Shown: piece by piece, positions 1 to 11,289 of the stretch
Layout of the letters: every line of letters starts with the position of its first letter
How positions within the stretch are numbered: position 1 is the first letter of the stretch
NCBI GenBank assembly: GCA_007922225.1
Contig: ML679956.1
Location: 12,435,049 to 12,499,048 of the forward strand
Origin: Emydura subglobosa
Lineage: Eukaryota > Chordata > Testudines > Chelidae
DNA: 64,000 nt
Direction: 5' to 3'
Program-made: the position numbers and the translations under genes
The notes under the pieces: model-generated
Told to the model about the DNA's origin: nothing
What the model saw: only the letters and a program-made list of their open reading frames with translations
Databases searched by the model: none

Positions 1-416
1 GCAGAGCGGCCCGGCGGCCGCCAACGGCCGCACCCGGGCGTACTCGGGCGGGGATTTGCCCTCCGGCAGCGGCGGCGCGAGCGGGGCCGGCGGGCGCTCG
101 GCGGGGGCCGGCGGGAGATACGCGCCGCTGGCGCCCCAGGCAGCCCCCGGGGGCTCGGCGGCGGGAGCGGCGGCCGCTCCGCCCGTGGCGGCGCCTCGGA
201 GCAGGTCCCTAGGAGGGGCGGCCGCCTCCGGGGCCCGGGCCGCCCAGTCAGCCTTCAGCATCCCCCACAGCAGCGGCCCCTACGGCTCGCAGGACTCGGT
301 GGACAGCACGGCCGAGGAGGGCGGCCGGGGGCGGCCCGCAGGGGGCGGAGGACACGGCGGGCCCCGGCTCGTGATCGGCTCGCTGCCCGCGCACCTCTCA
401 CCGCACCTGTTCGGAG
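1..416 (+). CDS. ZNRF2: ZNRF2 exon 1 (5' truncated by window edge)
   Basis: This encodes the N-terminal part of zinc and RING finger protein 2, an E3 ubiquitin ligase that family knowledge places on endosomal, lysosomal and plasma membranes through N-terminal myristoylation. The reading frame starts at base 2; base 1 is the last base of the fourth codon, so only the first four codons (start Met and the myristoylation Gly) lie upstream. The frame gives QSGPAAANGRTRAYSGGDLP, then a Gly/Ala/Ser/Pro-rich low-complexity stretch, then conserved blocks SRSLGG, ASGARAAQS, SGPYGSQDSV and RLVIGSLPAHLSPHLFGG. The exon ends after the first base of a Gly codon at the donor GGAG|GTAAAG (intron from 417), phase 1, which matches exon 2. 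The same frame stays open to 517 but that part is intronic. The neighbouring paralog ZNRF1 is the main alternative; the AANGRTRAYSG start and exon 2 fit ZNRF2 best. Confidence 0.93.
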
Positions 417-560
417 GTAAAGTAACCCCCCCCCCCGCCCCCCCGGGCGGGCCTGGCAGAGACTGCGGCTCCCCGTGCCCTGGGTGGGTGTGGGGTGGGG
501 GGAACCACAGACTGTAACCCCCCGCACTCCCCCTGTCCTGCCCGGTGTGCGTGTGTGTGG
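1..560. promoter_or_regulatory. CpG-island-like block over ZNRF2 exon 1
   Basis: The first ~560 bases are strikingly GC- and CpG-rich and then drop sharply into AT-rich intron, as expected for the downstream half of a CpG-island promoter. The transcription start and core promoter lie before the window. A C-rich tract just after the donor site (about 426-446) belongs to the same block. Confidence 0.7.
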
Positions 561-3500
561 GGGGGCGGCTAATATCCAGCGCTGCTACCCAGCCCTGCCC
601 CTCGTATGGGGGTAGAGAGACAGTAACACACTCACAGACAGAGGGACAGTAAGCATTATACAGTACTGTACCTCAAACGTGTGGGGTGGAGGTGGGGGTA
701 GGTCTCTAGTTTTCAGTGAGGGTTCAGGGACACTGGAGGGGCACAGTCGTTTTGGTGGGGCTGAAGTAGTGAGTGTCCCTTAGGGCCGATTCAGTAGTGT
801 GTGTTTGTTTTTTATTGGGGGGGGGGGAATTGGAAAAGGAGGCTTTACCCATCTCCCCTTCCTATTATTACATCTCGTCTGAATCTGGGTCACTACCCTC
901 TTGTTAAAAGGACAATATATTCTTATCAACTTTAATTTCAGTGCACCTTTCTCAGTTAGCAGTCTAAACAGATTGGTTTCCCGTTCCACATTTCCTCATT
1001 CTGAAATTTTTGAAAAGCTCCGATTAATAAAGTGAAGTGAGTGGGCTTTTGTGTAGCTCTTTCAGTTCGTTCTTGGGGGTGTAGTTTGTGACTTTGAGGC
1101 ATTTATATGAATCATATTGTGAAAGGGGCAGCATATTTTTAGTTCTGCCAGGCTTCAATGTTTTCTGTACGTGTTCTGCTGCTGTTTCTTGGCCATGCAG
1201 TTTTTTAAAAGAAATTAGAGCTCTGAAAGCGGAAGGGAGGACTTTAATAATGAAACAAACCCCACAGCAGTCTAGTTAGTACAATAAAAAGGAAAAAGTG
1301 CCTCTCTGGCCTGCCACTTTAGACTTTTAATAGCTGTAATCTGTGCCTGTGTAAATACTCCTGCCTACTACTTATATAATTGGGATTTAATTGGATCAGG
1401 TGTTCATGCAGTTTATTTTAAATCAGACTGAAATACTGTTTTAGATACTGCTTTAAATGTGGCTGCAGCTTGTTCCTGTTTCTAAGTCAATAAATCGTCT
1501 GTACTGAAAGTTCAATAATACAACTGAAGTTATTGTAACTGGAAGTTTCCTTCAGTTAGCTTATTTTTTCCAAAAGAAGAAAATGTGGAGATGAAGGGAG
1601 GTATTTTAAAAAAGCTGTCTTTAGAAAAGCAATGCTACATTTTCTTAGACTGCAATACATTTTTCTGGAGGCTGTAGAAATAGAGGAGGGTGAGCAAAAT
1701 ATTGAATCTGTTGAGAACAGAGTTAAACACTTTGTAAACAGTTTGCAAAAGATTAACTAAAATTAGTGCAGTTTTTCTGTACAGAAGATTGTACAACTGT
1801 TTAAATGAAAGTTTTGGTGCATAATATGCACTCTTATCTTCTATCTCCCTTTCAAGTGCATATTTTTAAATTTTTTTAGGTAATGTTGTTGAGCTGACTT
1901 TTTTCAATGACATATATGAGCAATGAAACCTTTATAATAAGAGTAAACACTAAGATGTAACAGGACTGCCCTTTAATGCATTAATTCTTTTTGATAGCTG
2001 CTGTAATTGTCTTGATGAACTTAATACATACAGGTTATAGCTAGTGTAAATTCAGACTTAAATAGAATGAAACCTTATTTTTTGGGGGGAAAGGAGTTTT
2101 GATACAAGGTGCTTGTTTCTGTCTGAACTTACTTTACATTTTGATAGTGATAAATTAGAATGTTATTTGCAACAGTGTGATAGTGTAGTTTTCTATAATA
2201 CGAAATGTCTGTAGCTTTACTTTTGAGATTTTTAGCCTTCAATGTAAGTGGCATAGACTCAAGAACAGTAGATCAAACTAAGATTTTTTTTTCCAATCCT
2301 GACACTTCCTGGCTGGTTGGCATTCATGTGACAGACACCTCTACAAACGGATTTCTGTTTAGTTGCATTTTTGTGTGTATGGACCTGAAGACAGTCCTGT
2401 CATCTCCTAGGTCTGCTGCTCCTAGTGCTGTGATTGAACATGCTAATGGAGAGCATCAAGCCTACCTTAACAAGGAGCATTTGCCTTTGAGAAGGAAAAC
2501 TTAAGTGTAAGTGTTCTTATAGTGCTGAGTTGCTGCATGTTTATTAACTGTTAGTTAAGAGTAGCAGGGCTTTGATGTGGGGATGGCTGCTGTATTATCA
2601 GAGTAGTACGTGTGAAAGCTGGTGTGCAAATCCTGTGCTCTTGCATATTTATTGTACAGTCCATATATAGTGAGAGAAAATAATTGAAACTTAAAGCATG
2701 TTGCCAATTTGTAACTCAAAAATAGGATTCCTTGCTTAACCCTTGCATCACAGCCTTCATTAGATCAGTTACAGATCACATTTTCCTCTTGTTACAATTT
2801 CAGGTGATAATTTCCATAATTGTTGCTAAATTCATTTCCTATTCATGAATCTATTAAACTAGAGTGCAAAATATTAAATATTTGACTGAGATGATATAGA
2901 ATGTACGCTTGCCAATAATGCAATAATTTTTCACCTTGCAAGGTGACTAATAGATGATCGACCTCAGATATTAGGTTTTTGATTATCAAAATGCAAAATG
3001 TGACCAGCAAAGCTGGTTACAAGATATACATCAGTGAATCAATCTGAAGTAGCTTTTCTTTTTTCATATGAAAATGGATGGCTGCTTACTAATCCTATCA
3101 TTCAGTTTTTTAAAAAAGGGAGGGAACCTGGGAGGACCTTTACATTTCAAACCTACTTTTTTTTTTTTTTTCAATTTAAATACTTTGTAATATGAGTGGA
3201 TGGCATCATAACTTTCTGGTGCAATTAACTTAGTAAGTTTCATTATAGCTATACACTTCTTAAAAATTCAATATAGTATCCAGATGCTTGGTTCAGACAA
3301 GTGGCCCTGTTGTAGATCATAAGTTAATAGGACTCTCCATGGTGGAAAATAACTTGAAGAGGACTGCTTTTGTGCTGTTTCTGACTAGCTTAAACTTGTC
3401 TAGGTATGATGCTTGGCAGTTACTTTGTATATTGTGAGCATGCTTCAGGCACCCTTTCTTGTTTTGTAAATTGCAGTTTGTATTTCTTTTTAAACTGAAA

Positions 3501-4393
3501 ACTATTTTGAGAATCAGTTCAGCAGTTTCTTTGGAGAATGAGTTTAATATGTAAAGATTAAACTGTATTTTCTGGCAGACAACTTGGAACACATGGGTAT
3601 TTCATTTGTTAGACTACTATAGTTATTGGCCCTAATTGAATTGCACTCCATTGTGACGTTAAACATTGTAAAACAATGTTTAAATATTAGCTAGCTAATC
3701 TGTTAATTATTTAAAACTATGCGAATAGTACTAGATACACTAAAATGCAAAAAAATAAACACTGCTATATGCTGAGAAATGGTAAAGTATGATCAGTCTG
3801 TTTCTTTTTATTACAGATTGTAGTAATTCTTTTTTTAAATAATTCATTCAAAAGCCTTTGAGTTAAGAGGAGTTTACCTTCATGCTAACTTTAGGTTTAC
3901 AATCTGTTATGATCAGACATGGCTATGTATCTTGTGGGTAAGTATCAGAGAGCCAGTTGAGTTCACTGATCCCACAAAGACTTATGCGTATGCTTAACTT
4001 TATGCATTGTGAATAGTTCCTTTAAGTCAGTGTGTTGCAGAATCCGGGCCTTACGCTGTAGCTAGGAGTAGACGCCTAAACCTTACATGCTTTTCAGCCA
4101 ATTCTTTGCACCGTAGTACAAAGTTCCAACTTTATCTAAGGAGATAAAATTGAGGTATTAATCTCATCTGCAAGAGTTGTCCCATCTATTCTTGACAGAG
4201 AGAACAATACTTTTTACATTTGACTTCCTATAAAAATCAGCCTGTGAAAAAGTTGGCTTTGAAAAGAGTGAATACAATTTAAATTTATGTGCCTAACTAA
4301 ATAATTCATGTTTACAACACTTTGTATTTCTGGTCAAGGCTGATGTCTAGTTATATATTCTATTTAACTCTTACTGTACCAGAGTTACTATGA
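417..4393. other. Intronic stretch without recognisable gene or repeat
   Basis: AT-rich intronic DNA. I see only short low-complexity tracts (a T run near 3159-3172, a G run near 818-829). The short open frames here have no recognisable motif. Confidence 0.6.
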
Positions 4394-4755
4394 TAGGCCT
4401 TGTCTACACTAGGATTTTTTGACAAAAAATTCCCTTCATTACAGCATCTGGTTCAACTTCAACAGTTCAGAGTAGGCAGGGCTCTGGGTAGCTGCTGGTT
4501 TAGCTTCTGTACCATCTAAAACACAAAGCTCTGTGTAGCTCTGTGTACCTTCCACCAACAGAAATTGGTCCAGTAAAAGATAATTACGCACTTACCTGGT
4601 CTTTCTCATAACCTGGGACCAACACAGCTACAACACTGCACACCTCTAAAACACTAGCAGCATTTTAGGATCTTGTTTACACTACTGCTCCAATCTTTGG
4701 AGCAGAACTAATGATCACAACGGAGAAGCTATCTGGCGAAAAAGCCTTGTGTAAG
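4394..4755. mobile_element. Non-autonomous TIR-type DNA transposon (MITE), disrupted
   Basis: The left end GGCCTTGTCTACACTAGG is the characteristic terminus of the abundant turtle MITEs. The right end is degenerate and not cleanly placed (near GCCTTGTGTAAGC). The body is interrupted by a separate retroposed fragment at 4525-4644. The superfamily is inferred, probably hAT-like. Confidence 0.5.
4525..4644 (+). mobile_element. Penelope-tail-type retroposed fragment with 10-bp target-site duplication
   Basis: The sequence (AGCTCTGTGTAGCT, CCAACAGAAATTGGTCC, ACCTGGGACCAACACAGCTAC) is the common turtle repeat also seen reversed at 36955-37090. It parallels the 3' tail of the Penelope-like element at 39938-40065. 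It is flanked by the perfect direct repeat TCTAAAACAC at 4515-4524 and 4645-4654, so this is a 5'-truncated retrotransposition into the MITE. Confidence 0.6.
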
Positions 4756-5084
4756 CACCCCGCTTGTGTTTTCTTGACATACAACCTCTTCTTAAGAGTG
4801 GTCAGACTGGGAGAAGAGAAGACAAATTTTCTACTTCAGTTATTTCTCTGCTAATATAATTTGAATAATAATAAAAGTGAACCACTGACTGGAAGTGCAG
4901 TATGTGATGCTGTCTGCAGTGGTTCATGACCATGAATGCGAACCTCAGGGCATACGGTCAAAAAGCAGGGCAGACACCCCAAATTGGTTGTATGTTCTAT
5001 AATTAGATTTCACCAACCCAGTAACAAATGTAATGCTTCAGGAGTTCACAACAGTCCTACCATGAAGTCAAAAATAGTCCCCTT

Positions 5085-5660
5085 GGGCATTCCAGTTTAT
5101 CTTGCCACCTAGGCAAGCTGGATTTAGTGATGGTTGTTCTACACACAAGGTCACACAAGATTCAGGTTGCTTCCCGTCCGAAGAGATCAGTCTCTTCCCC
5201 AGGTCAGTTTGTACCTTAGATCTCACACCAAAGACAACAGTTGTAGCCAGTCCTATAGGAAACTAACTAAGGACTTTATTAACCATGAAAAAGAAATGAA
5301 AGAACTATTTACAAGTTAAAGCAGGCAAGCATATACACACAAATCAGTTGCAATCTGTGGTTCCAAAAGGTTACAGAGTTGTAGCAGTCTGTCAGTGCTG
5401 AATGTCTTTCAGGGCTAACCGAGGTTAACTCTATGGATTTCTGCTTCTGTCTTGTAGCTCCAGCCTGTGAGGGTCCAAACAGCAAAAGAGATGAAAAATT
5501 TGTGTGTTCTTTCCTTTATTTCTTTCTTCCAGAATTCAAGCTGATTTGATGAGCCCTTCTGTATGTAGTCTTTTCATGGGTCTGAAGAGGCAATTACCAA
5601 ATATTTGCATTGTGATGTCCCACAGAGGCTCATTTAGTTTTGAGAGCCTTCTTAATGATC
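5085..5660 (-). repeat. LTR-like interspersed repeat, copy A
   Basis: Copy A aligns by eye with the repeat at 22590-23465: ATCTTGCCACC, AAGCTGGATTTAGTGAT, TTGCTTCC, TAGATCT.ACACCA, TTTATTA and AAAGCAGG blocks occur in the same order and spacing. Read on the minus strand, TTTATT becomes a polyadenylation signal AATAAA, which suggests an LTR. No coding part of a retrovirus or other LTR element is attached. Class is unresolved and the right boundary is vague. Confidence 0.45.
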
Positions 5661-8600
5661 AGGAGATGATCCCTTCTGACAGATCGACAGTTTCACCACT
5701 TATGTGCAGACATCTCTGAAGTATAACAGTGCAGTTGTTTTGCACCAACAACATTATACAGTAACCTTGAGGAGAAGAAGTGAAGAATAAATTCCTCAAG
5801 TGAACCTTTAAACCTATAGTAGGGATTGCAGGAAGGCAGAATGTAATTACCATGGCTTGAAATGCTTGCTGGTCTATAGGGAGAGGGATGCTGATAGCAG
5901 AGAAATGTGAACTTTGGTTAAAGAAGAGTGTGGGTTTTGGGGTTCTCACCAAGGTGCTACTCTGTCCGAAGGGCTACTTTTTTCTTTTAACCTTACTTGT
6001 GTTAGGTGTGCAGTTCACTTGGGCATGGTCCTGTGTTTCCTTTTCTTTTCCTTTCTTTAACTTTTCTAGCTTCTGGGAGAGGGAAGTATCTTTTTCTCCC
6101 ACCCCAAATCTGTTTTTGACTGGTGAGTTTTGTGAGGAGGCTTATTTTTCCTCTCTTGTCCTTGGCTTTGTGGATGGGCAGAGAGTTCAACTTTCTTTTT
6201 CCCCAAAATCATGCAGGTACGGGTGACAATGGAACTCTTAAAACTAGTCAGTTTCATTCCTTTTATCGCTTTATTTCATAAAAAGCTGGAGATGGGTGAT
6301 TTTGCTTTCTGATTTGGGAGCAGGGGTGCAAAGTGTACCTGGCTGGGTATTTACAGAGTTGATATTCTGTGTGTAGGAGGAAAATGAAGTTGGAAGCACT
6401 AAAATTGACCACATAATAAGTCTTGCTATTGTTTCAGCCTGCTTAGGTGTTGGTAGGGCTTGAAAAATCTACTTTCTGGTGAACAGGGAGCTTTTCGTGG
6501 TGATTGAGGTGCTCTAATGCCCTTAAAATTTCCAAGGAATTAAGCTTTTGCTTAAATAAGTTTCTAGCTGCTGTGTTTGTGGAGATTAATGTGTGTGCTC
6601 TCAGACAAATCAAGTTCCATTGTTGCTGCTCGTAGCTTTCCTAAGATGCAGCAGAGTGAAGACTGACCAATCTTGTTACTTTTAATTATTGCTGTCAGAA
6701 CCCTGTGGGCACCAGTGAAACAGACAAGAATCACATCCATGTTTCTCTGCTTCTGCTTTGGAAAGTTATGAGCAGCAGCCACAGAGGCTGGCCCTGAAGC
6801 TGTTGATTGTGAAAGATTAAAACGGAAGCGAGGTTAGAAGTGGAGAGTCACAGAAAGATGTGCATGTGTGCAAACTTTTCTTCAGTGACCATGGATTGAG
6901 AGAGTGGACAGAGTAGCGGAAGCACCCACCTTTGGAAGTTTCTAAGGGCTTTAGAATGGTAGGTGAAGGAACAGAGAGAACTAATCTTTGCAGCTGCTGG
7001 AGGAGATTGGGAGATGTTACATATATTGGAAACCTATTAGCTAGAGTTTAGATACAAATTCTGGTGCCCCCCAGCTAGTATCCAGGTACGTTACTCTCAT
7101 AGGACTTTACACCCTCTGTCTTCCTGACAGATGAGGTTGGTTCCTTAGCAAGGCATTGTCCCTGGACAGAGGGGGACTGCTATATTTTATTTTGGCCCAA
7201 GTTCGCGGTAAACTGCTTAAGCCCTGGTGTTAAGCAAAACACTATTGTTTATATGATCAAATACATTGGAAGGATTGGTTCTGGTGCTCTACATATAGTG
7301 GGTCCCTAGAAGTTTGAATCTTACAAGGATCACGTCAGTTTCATGTTGTTGCTGCTTGGACACTGTAGAGGCATAGGCAGTACCAAGGGAAGGTGGGTAG
7401 AGAAAGGGAGTACTGAGAATGGACAAAAACACAAATAGGGAAGGGGAATGATGATTTGGAGAGGGTCTACTGACAGATTTCATTTCCTCTCTTGGTGCTA
7501 ATCAGGGCTAGAAGAACTGAGAAAGCATCTTACATTGACGTTATTTGGTTCTTTCATCCCTGTTACTGAAGGAAATAGTATTAATGAGCTTCACAGGGAT
7601 CCTTGTCCAGATTTCTCAGTTGGGGGGAGAGAGAGAGATCACTGTGACAGGGTGGCTTTGGAATGGGCCAAGTAAGTGATTGGAAGGGGAGAATGGAATG
7701 GAAATTAGAGGATGTTTGAAAAGATTCTCTTTTTTCCTTCCTCTCCCAAAGATGGAAGTAGAGGAGCCAAATAATAGAATGGGCAGTACTGTAATTAGAG
7801 TTGGGGAGAAACTCAAATACAAAGATTGGTTTTGGGGAGAGAAGCAAACTACTTAATTTTAATAGGGTGTGTAAATGTTTCTTCTGGTACCAACGTAACT
7901 ATAATGTCTGATTGAGCCTTTGGGTTGTCAGTTCAAACAAAAACTCCCTTGTAATTTGTGTGTGTGTGTGCTCATGTACACACTCTTCCTGCTTTCTTGG
8001 CATAATAGAAATGAAAGGCCCTGTGTTCTAGGATGCTTCCTAATTTTGGAATAATAATTCCCATGTGTCCTCATGCACACAATTGCATGCTAGTTGCTTG
8101 CAGTCTTCCAAAAGTTACTATTTCTTTATCTAAACATCTCATAAAGGAGGCTTTTTATTACTTGTAGGTATCTGAATACACTTTAAATAATTCTAGGGTA
8201 GGCTGACCACCAATGGTTTCAAACCATTTTGGTAAGGTCTCCTCCCCAACCCTCACCAATATTTTAGGGAACCCTACCATGTAGATGTTCTTGATTCATT
8301 GTCTTTTATACAGCCTCATTTGAAGCCTTTAACCTCTGGATAATTCTGTACATAGCTGAGAATTTCTACTCAAGTTTTCCTGCAGATGCATGAGCCAAAT
8401 AATGCTTTGTTTAGAGTTTCCTGCAATGCTCCTGCATCTTGTTAATTGTTTAATTACTTGCTGTAATCACCTTCATTAATTTCCATAGGCTGTGTTCACT
8501 TACGATAGCGATGGAGCAGATTGCACTTGTTCACAGTGATGTTATTCTGTGAAAATTGGTTACTACACTCTGGGACCTTATTTTTTTTGGAGCAACTTAA

Positions 8601-9044
8601 GCATCTGTCTCTTATGGATCAAGGAAAAAGAAATCTGCTAAAATTCACAAATCCTGAAGTTTAAAATGTTCATAACCAGGTGCATAAGCAATGATTTTTG
8701 CTCAACTACACTAATTGTGAATGTGTTGTGAACTCAAATTTTACAAAAACAAGCACCAAAAGTTAGTTTTCTAAGGCCATATAAGTGCTCTGACTTTCAA
8801 AAGTGATGAGCATCTTCACCTCTCATTGGCTACCTGACGGGTTTCACAAAAGTGGGAAGACAAACCAAAATAACCCCTGAGACTTCTTTCTAACCTGAAA
8901 TGGATATGCAACTCATTACCACCGCAAGTATCCCTGTTCCCTGTGCACATGCAGAGAGAACTAGTGTTGCTCTGGAAAGATGAGGAAACCTACAGGATTT
9001 CCCCTAAGGTTGAGATGGCTGATTGCAACTCACAAACAGAACAC
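5661..9044. other. Intronic stretch without recognisable gene or repeat
   Basis: Ordinary intronic sequence. It has a short GT run near 7957-7970 and purine-rich patches (about 7380-7830). The open frames of 60-110 codons lack domains and I take them as chance. Confidence 0.55.
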
Positions 9045-9299
9045 AAGGCCTGGTCTCCACTACCAGTGAAATTTGGTGGCAGTCGACAGGAGATACGCAA
9101 GCTACATAGAATAGCTTGTGTATCTCTCATTGACTTCCTAACTTCTACCTAGCTCGGCGTCCCCACTACTCTGCTCCAATGGGAAATGCCCTTCCATTGA
9201 TGCAGCATTAATCTTTTTGCAGGGATGGATTAATGGCATCGACTTCTGGATCAACTGAATGGGTCTCCAACAGCGCCACTGTCAATATAGACATACCCC
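9045..9299. mobile_element. MITE, same family as 11000-11289
   Basis: The ends are AAGGCCTGGTCTCCACTACC and ATATAGACATACCCC, imperfect inverted repeats. The interior shares GTCGAC.GGAG.TACGCAAGCTACA and CTTGTGTA with 11000-11289. It is a non-autonomous DNA transposon relic without coding capacity. Confidence 0.6.
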
Positions 9300-10701
9300 A
9301 TGTGTTGCTTTAGATTTGGCTCTGACACCTTCCTCTTCTCTGTTAGCAATTGATCTACCTGAGAGTTCTCTCCATTTTTTGGATCTTGTTTTTAAGCCAT
9401 GCATAGTCCCAAATGAATGGGTGTGCTGCATACCTGCTAGAGATTTTTAGTAGATTCTGCTATTGTGCTGACTGACTTAAATGTACCATAAATGTGGAGT
9501 TCACATGGTGCATGCACTTGACATTTCTTCTAATACTATGTAATAAATACACCAAAAAATAGATGAGTTTATGTAAATCATTCTCCCTAGTATATGAAAA
9601 GGGAGTTTATATAAAGGATTTACATGGCAGCAGCCTTTATTGTAAGTGTTTTAAAACTAATGCTGTTCATAAATCCTTGCTAGCCACTCTGACTGAAATT
9701 ACCTGTAGCCATGCCAGTTTGTCCTGTGATTTCATCACATTTTATAAGCTAAAGAAGGCCATATGCTTTCATGGGTGGTACTGTTTGAACATATAGATGC
9801 TCCAGGCAGAAGTTTTGATTTCAGTAAGCAGTAGTAGTCTTTTTGTCAATACAGAAACAGTGCCCGGCACATGGTATTAACGGACACTGTTGCTGAAGTT
9901 GTGAAAGATCCTGTGGCACCTTATAAGAACAGGTATGTGTAAATGTGGTGTTCAAGTTGAAATTTGTTTAAGATAGTTACATACTGCAATATTGAGGCCT
10001 AGAGACTCTGGAGGGGGAGGAAGCACCCCTGCATCTCCTCAGTGTGTGTTCTCCTATCTTATTCACTTGGGGTTGTCCCAGTCACTGCTGGCCCGCCCCA
10101 TCAGATTTTTCCCTGTTGAGATAAAGGGGTGGTATTCTCATAAATCAGCTTTGTAGTTAACTGTCTCATCCCCTAAACTGAGCCAAAGGGCTGGGTGGCG
10201 GGTAGAAAAGAAAATGTCCCATTGGCAATGAAAATAGTGTGAAGTATACAAAAATATAACTGTATGTATGAATCCCTGGTCATGGAAAGAACAGTAAGTT
10301 ACACTATATCTGAGAGGTGTAGTATGTGATCGTTTAATTCAATTATTATAATGTATACTTACTGGAATACAATTGTAAAATGGTGCATTGCTTTGCTTGA
10401 CTTTTGAGTGCTTAACTATATTATCTTAGCCTAGGATTTTGTTTTTTTGTTAGTTCTAACCTCAACTATATCATCTTATATCTTCATGTCTCTTATTGTC
10501 TATGAATTTATCTTTATAAGCTGTAGCATTTTAAGACAAATGACAACAGGGCTCTATACCAATCCTGGATATGAGAAAGCACAAGTGTCTAAATGCTTTT
10601 GAAGGAAAATCTAATACTGTACTAGCTTTTAGTTTACAGGAAATACAGATTACACTGTTGGCATAAATAGGCTCTGTGTGCTGAAACCAACTTTGACATT
10701 T
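9300..10701. other. Intronic stretch without recognisable gene or repeat
   Basis: AT-rich intronic sequence; no feature supported. Confidence 0.5.
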
Positions 10702-10999
10702 AGGTTATGCCTACACTAGAGACCTTATAGCGGCACAGTTCTACTGCTGCAGCTGCACCACTGTAAGGTCTCCTGGGTAGCTGCTCTATGCCAACGAGAG
10801 AGAGGTTTCCTGTCAGCATAATTAAACCACCTCTAGCAGCAGGTAGCTACGTTGGCGGGGGAGTATCTCCTGCCAGCATAGTGCTGTCCGCACCAGTGCT
10901 TCTGTCGGTGAAACTTACACCGGTCAGGGGTTTATTTTTTCACACCCCTTGATGGACAAAAGTTTTACTGACAAAAGTGATAGTGTAGACATAGTCTTA
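10702..10999. mobile_element. MITE with GCCTACACT / AGTGTAGACAT inverted termini
   Basis: It starts AGGTTATGCCTACACTAG and ends AGTGTAGACATAGTCTTA, imperfect inverted repeats. The interior (GCAGCTGCACCACTGTA, TAGCTGCTCTATGCCAACGAG, GTTGGCGGGGGAG) is shared with the copy at 22045-22293. Non-autonomous; superfamily not proven. Confidence 0.65.
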
Positions 11000-11289
11000 G
11001 ACCCTGTCTACACTTACCTCCAGGTTTCAGCGGCCGTCGACGGGAGTTACGCAAGCTACACAAAAAACTTGTGTAACTCCTGTTGACTTCTGGGCTCCTC
11101 TTCTGCGCGCCATCTTCACTGTGCTGCGCCGACGGGAACCGTGTTCCCATTGATGCAGCGTTACACCACTTGCGAAGGTGGGGTTAGTATGTTGATTGAC
11201 TGAGCAGATCTTCACTGACCGCTCAGTCGATCCAGAGAAATCGATCTGATGGCGGCGACTTTGCCACCGTCAGTGTAGCCGTAGCCTTA
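11000..11289. mobile_element. Second MITE abutting the first
   Basis: It runs from ACCCTGTCTACACTTACC to CAGTGTAGCCGTAGCCTTA, inverted termini that directly adjoin the previous MITE. The interior contains GTCGACGGGAGTTACGCAAG and CTTGTGTAACTCC as an internal inverted pair, and matches 9045-9299. Confidence 0.65.

Noticed and set aside
417..517. Continuation of the ZNRF2 exon 1 open frame to a stop at 517
   Set aside because: A good donor site at 417 and exact phase match to exon 2 at 36731 show that the extension is intronic.
255..527. 90-codon minus-strand frame over exon 1
   Set aside because: Antisense shadow of a GC-rich exon; no domain.
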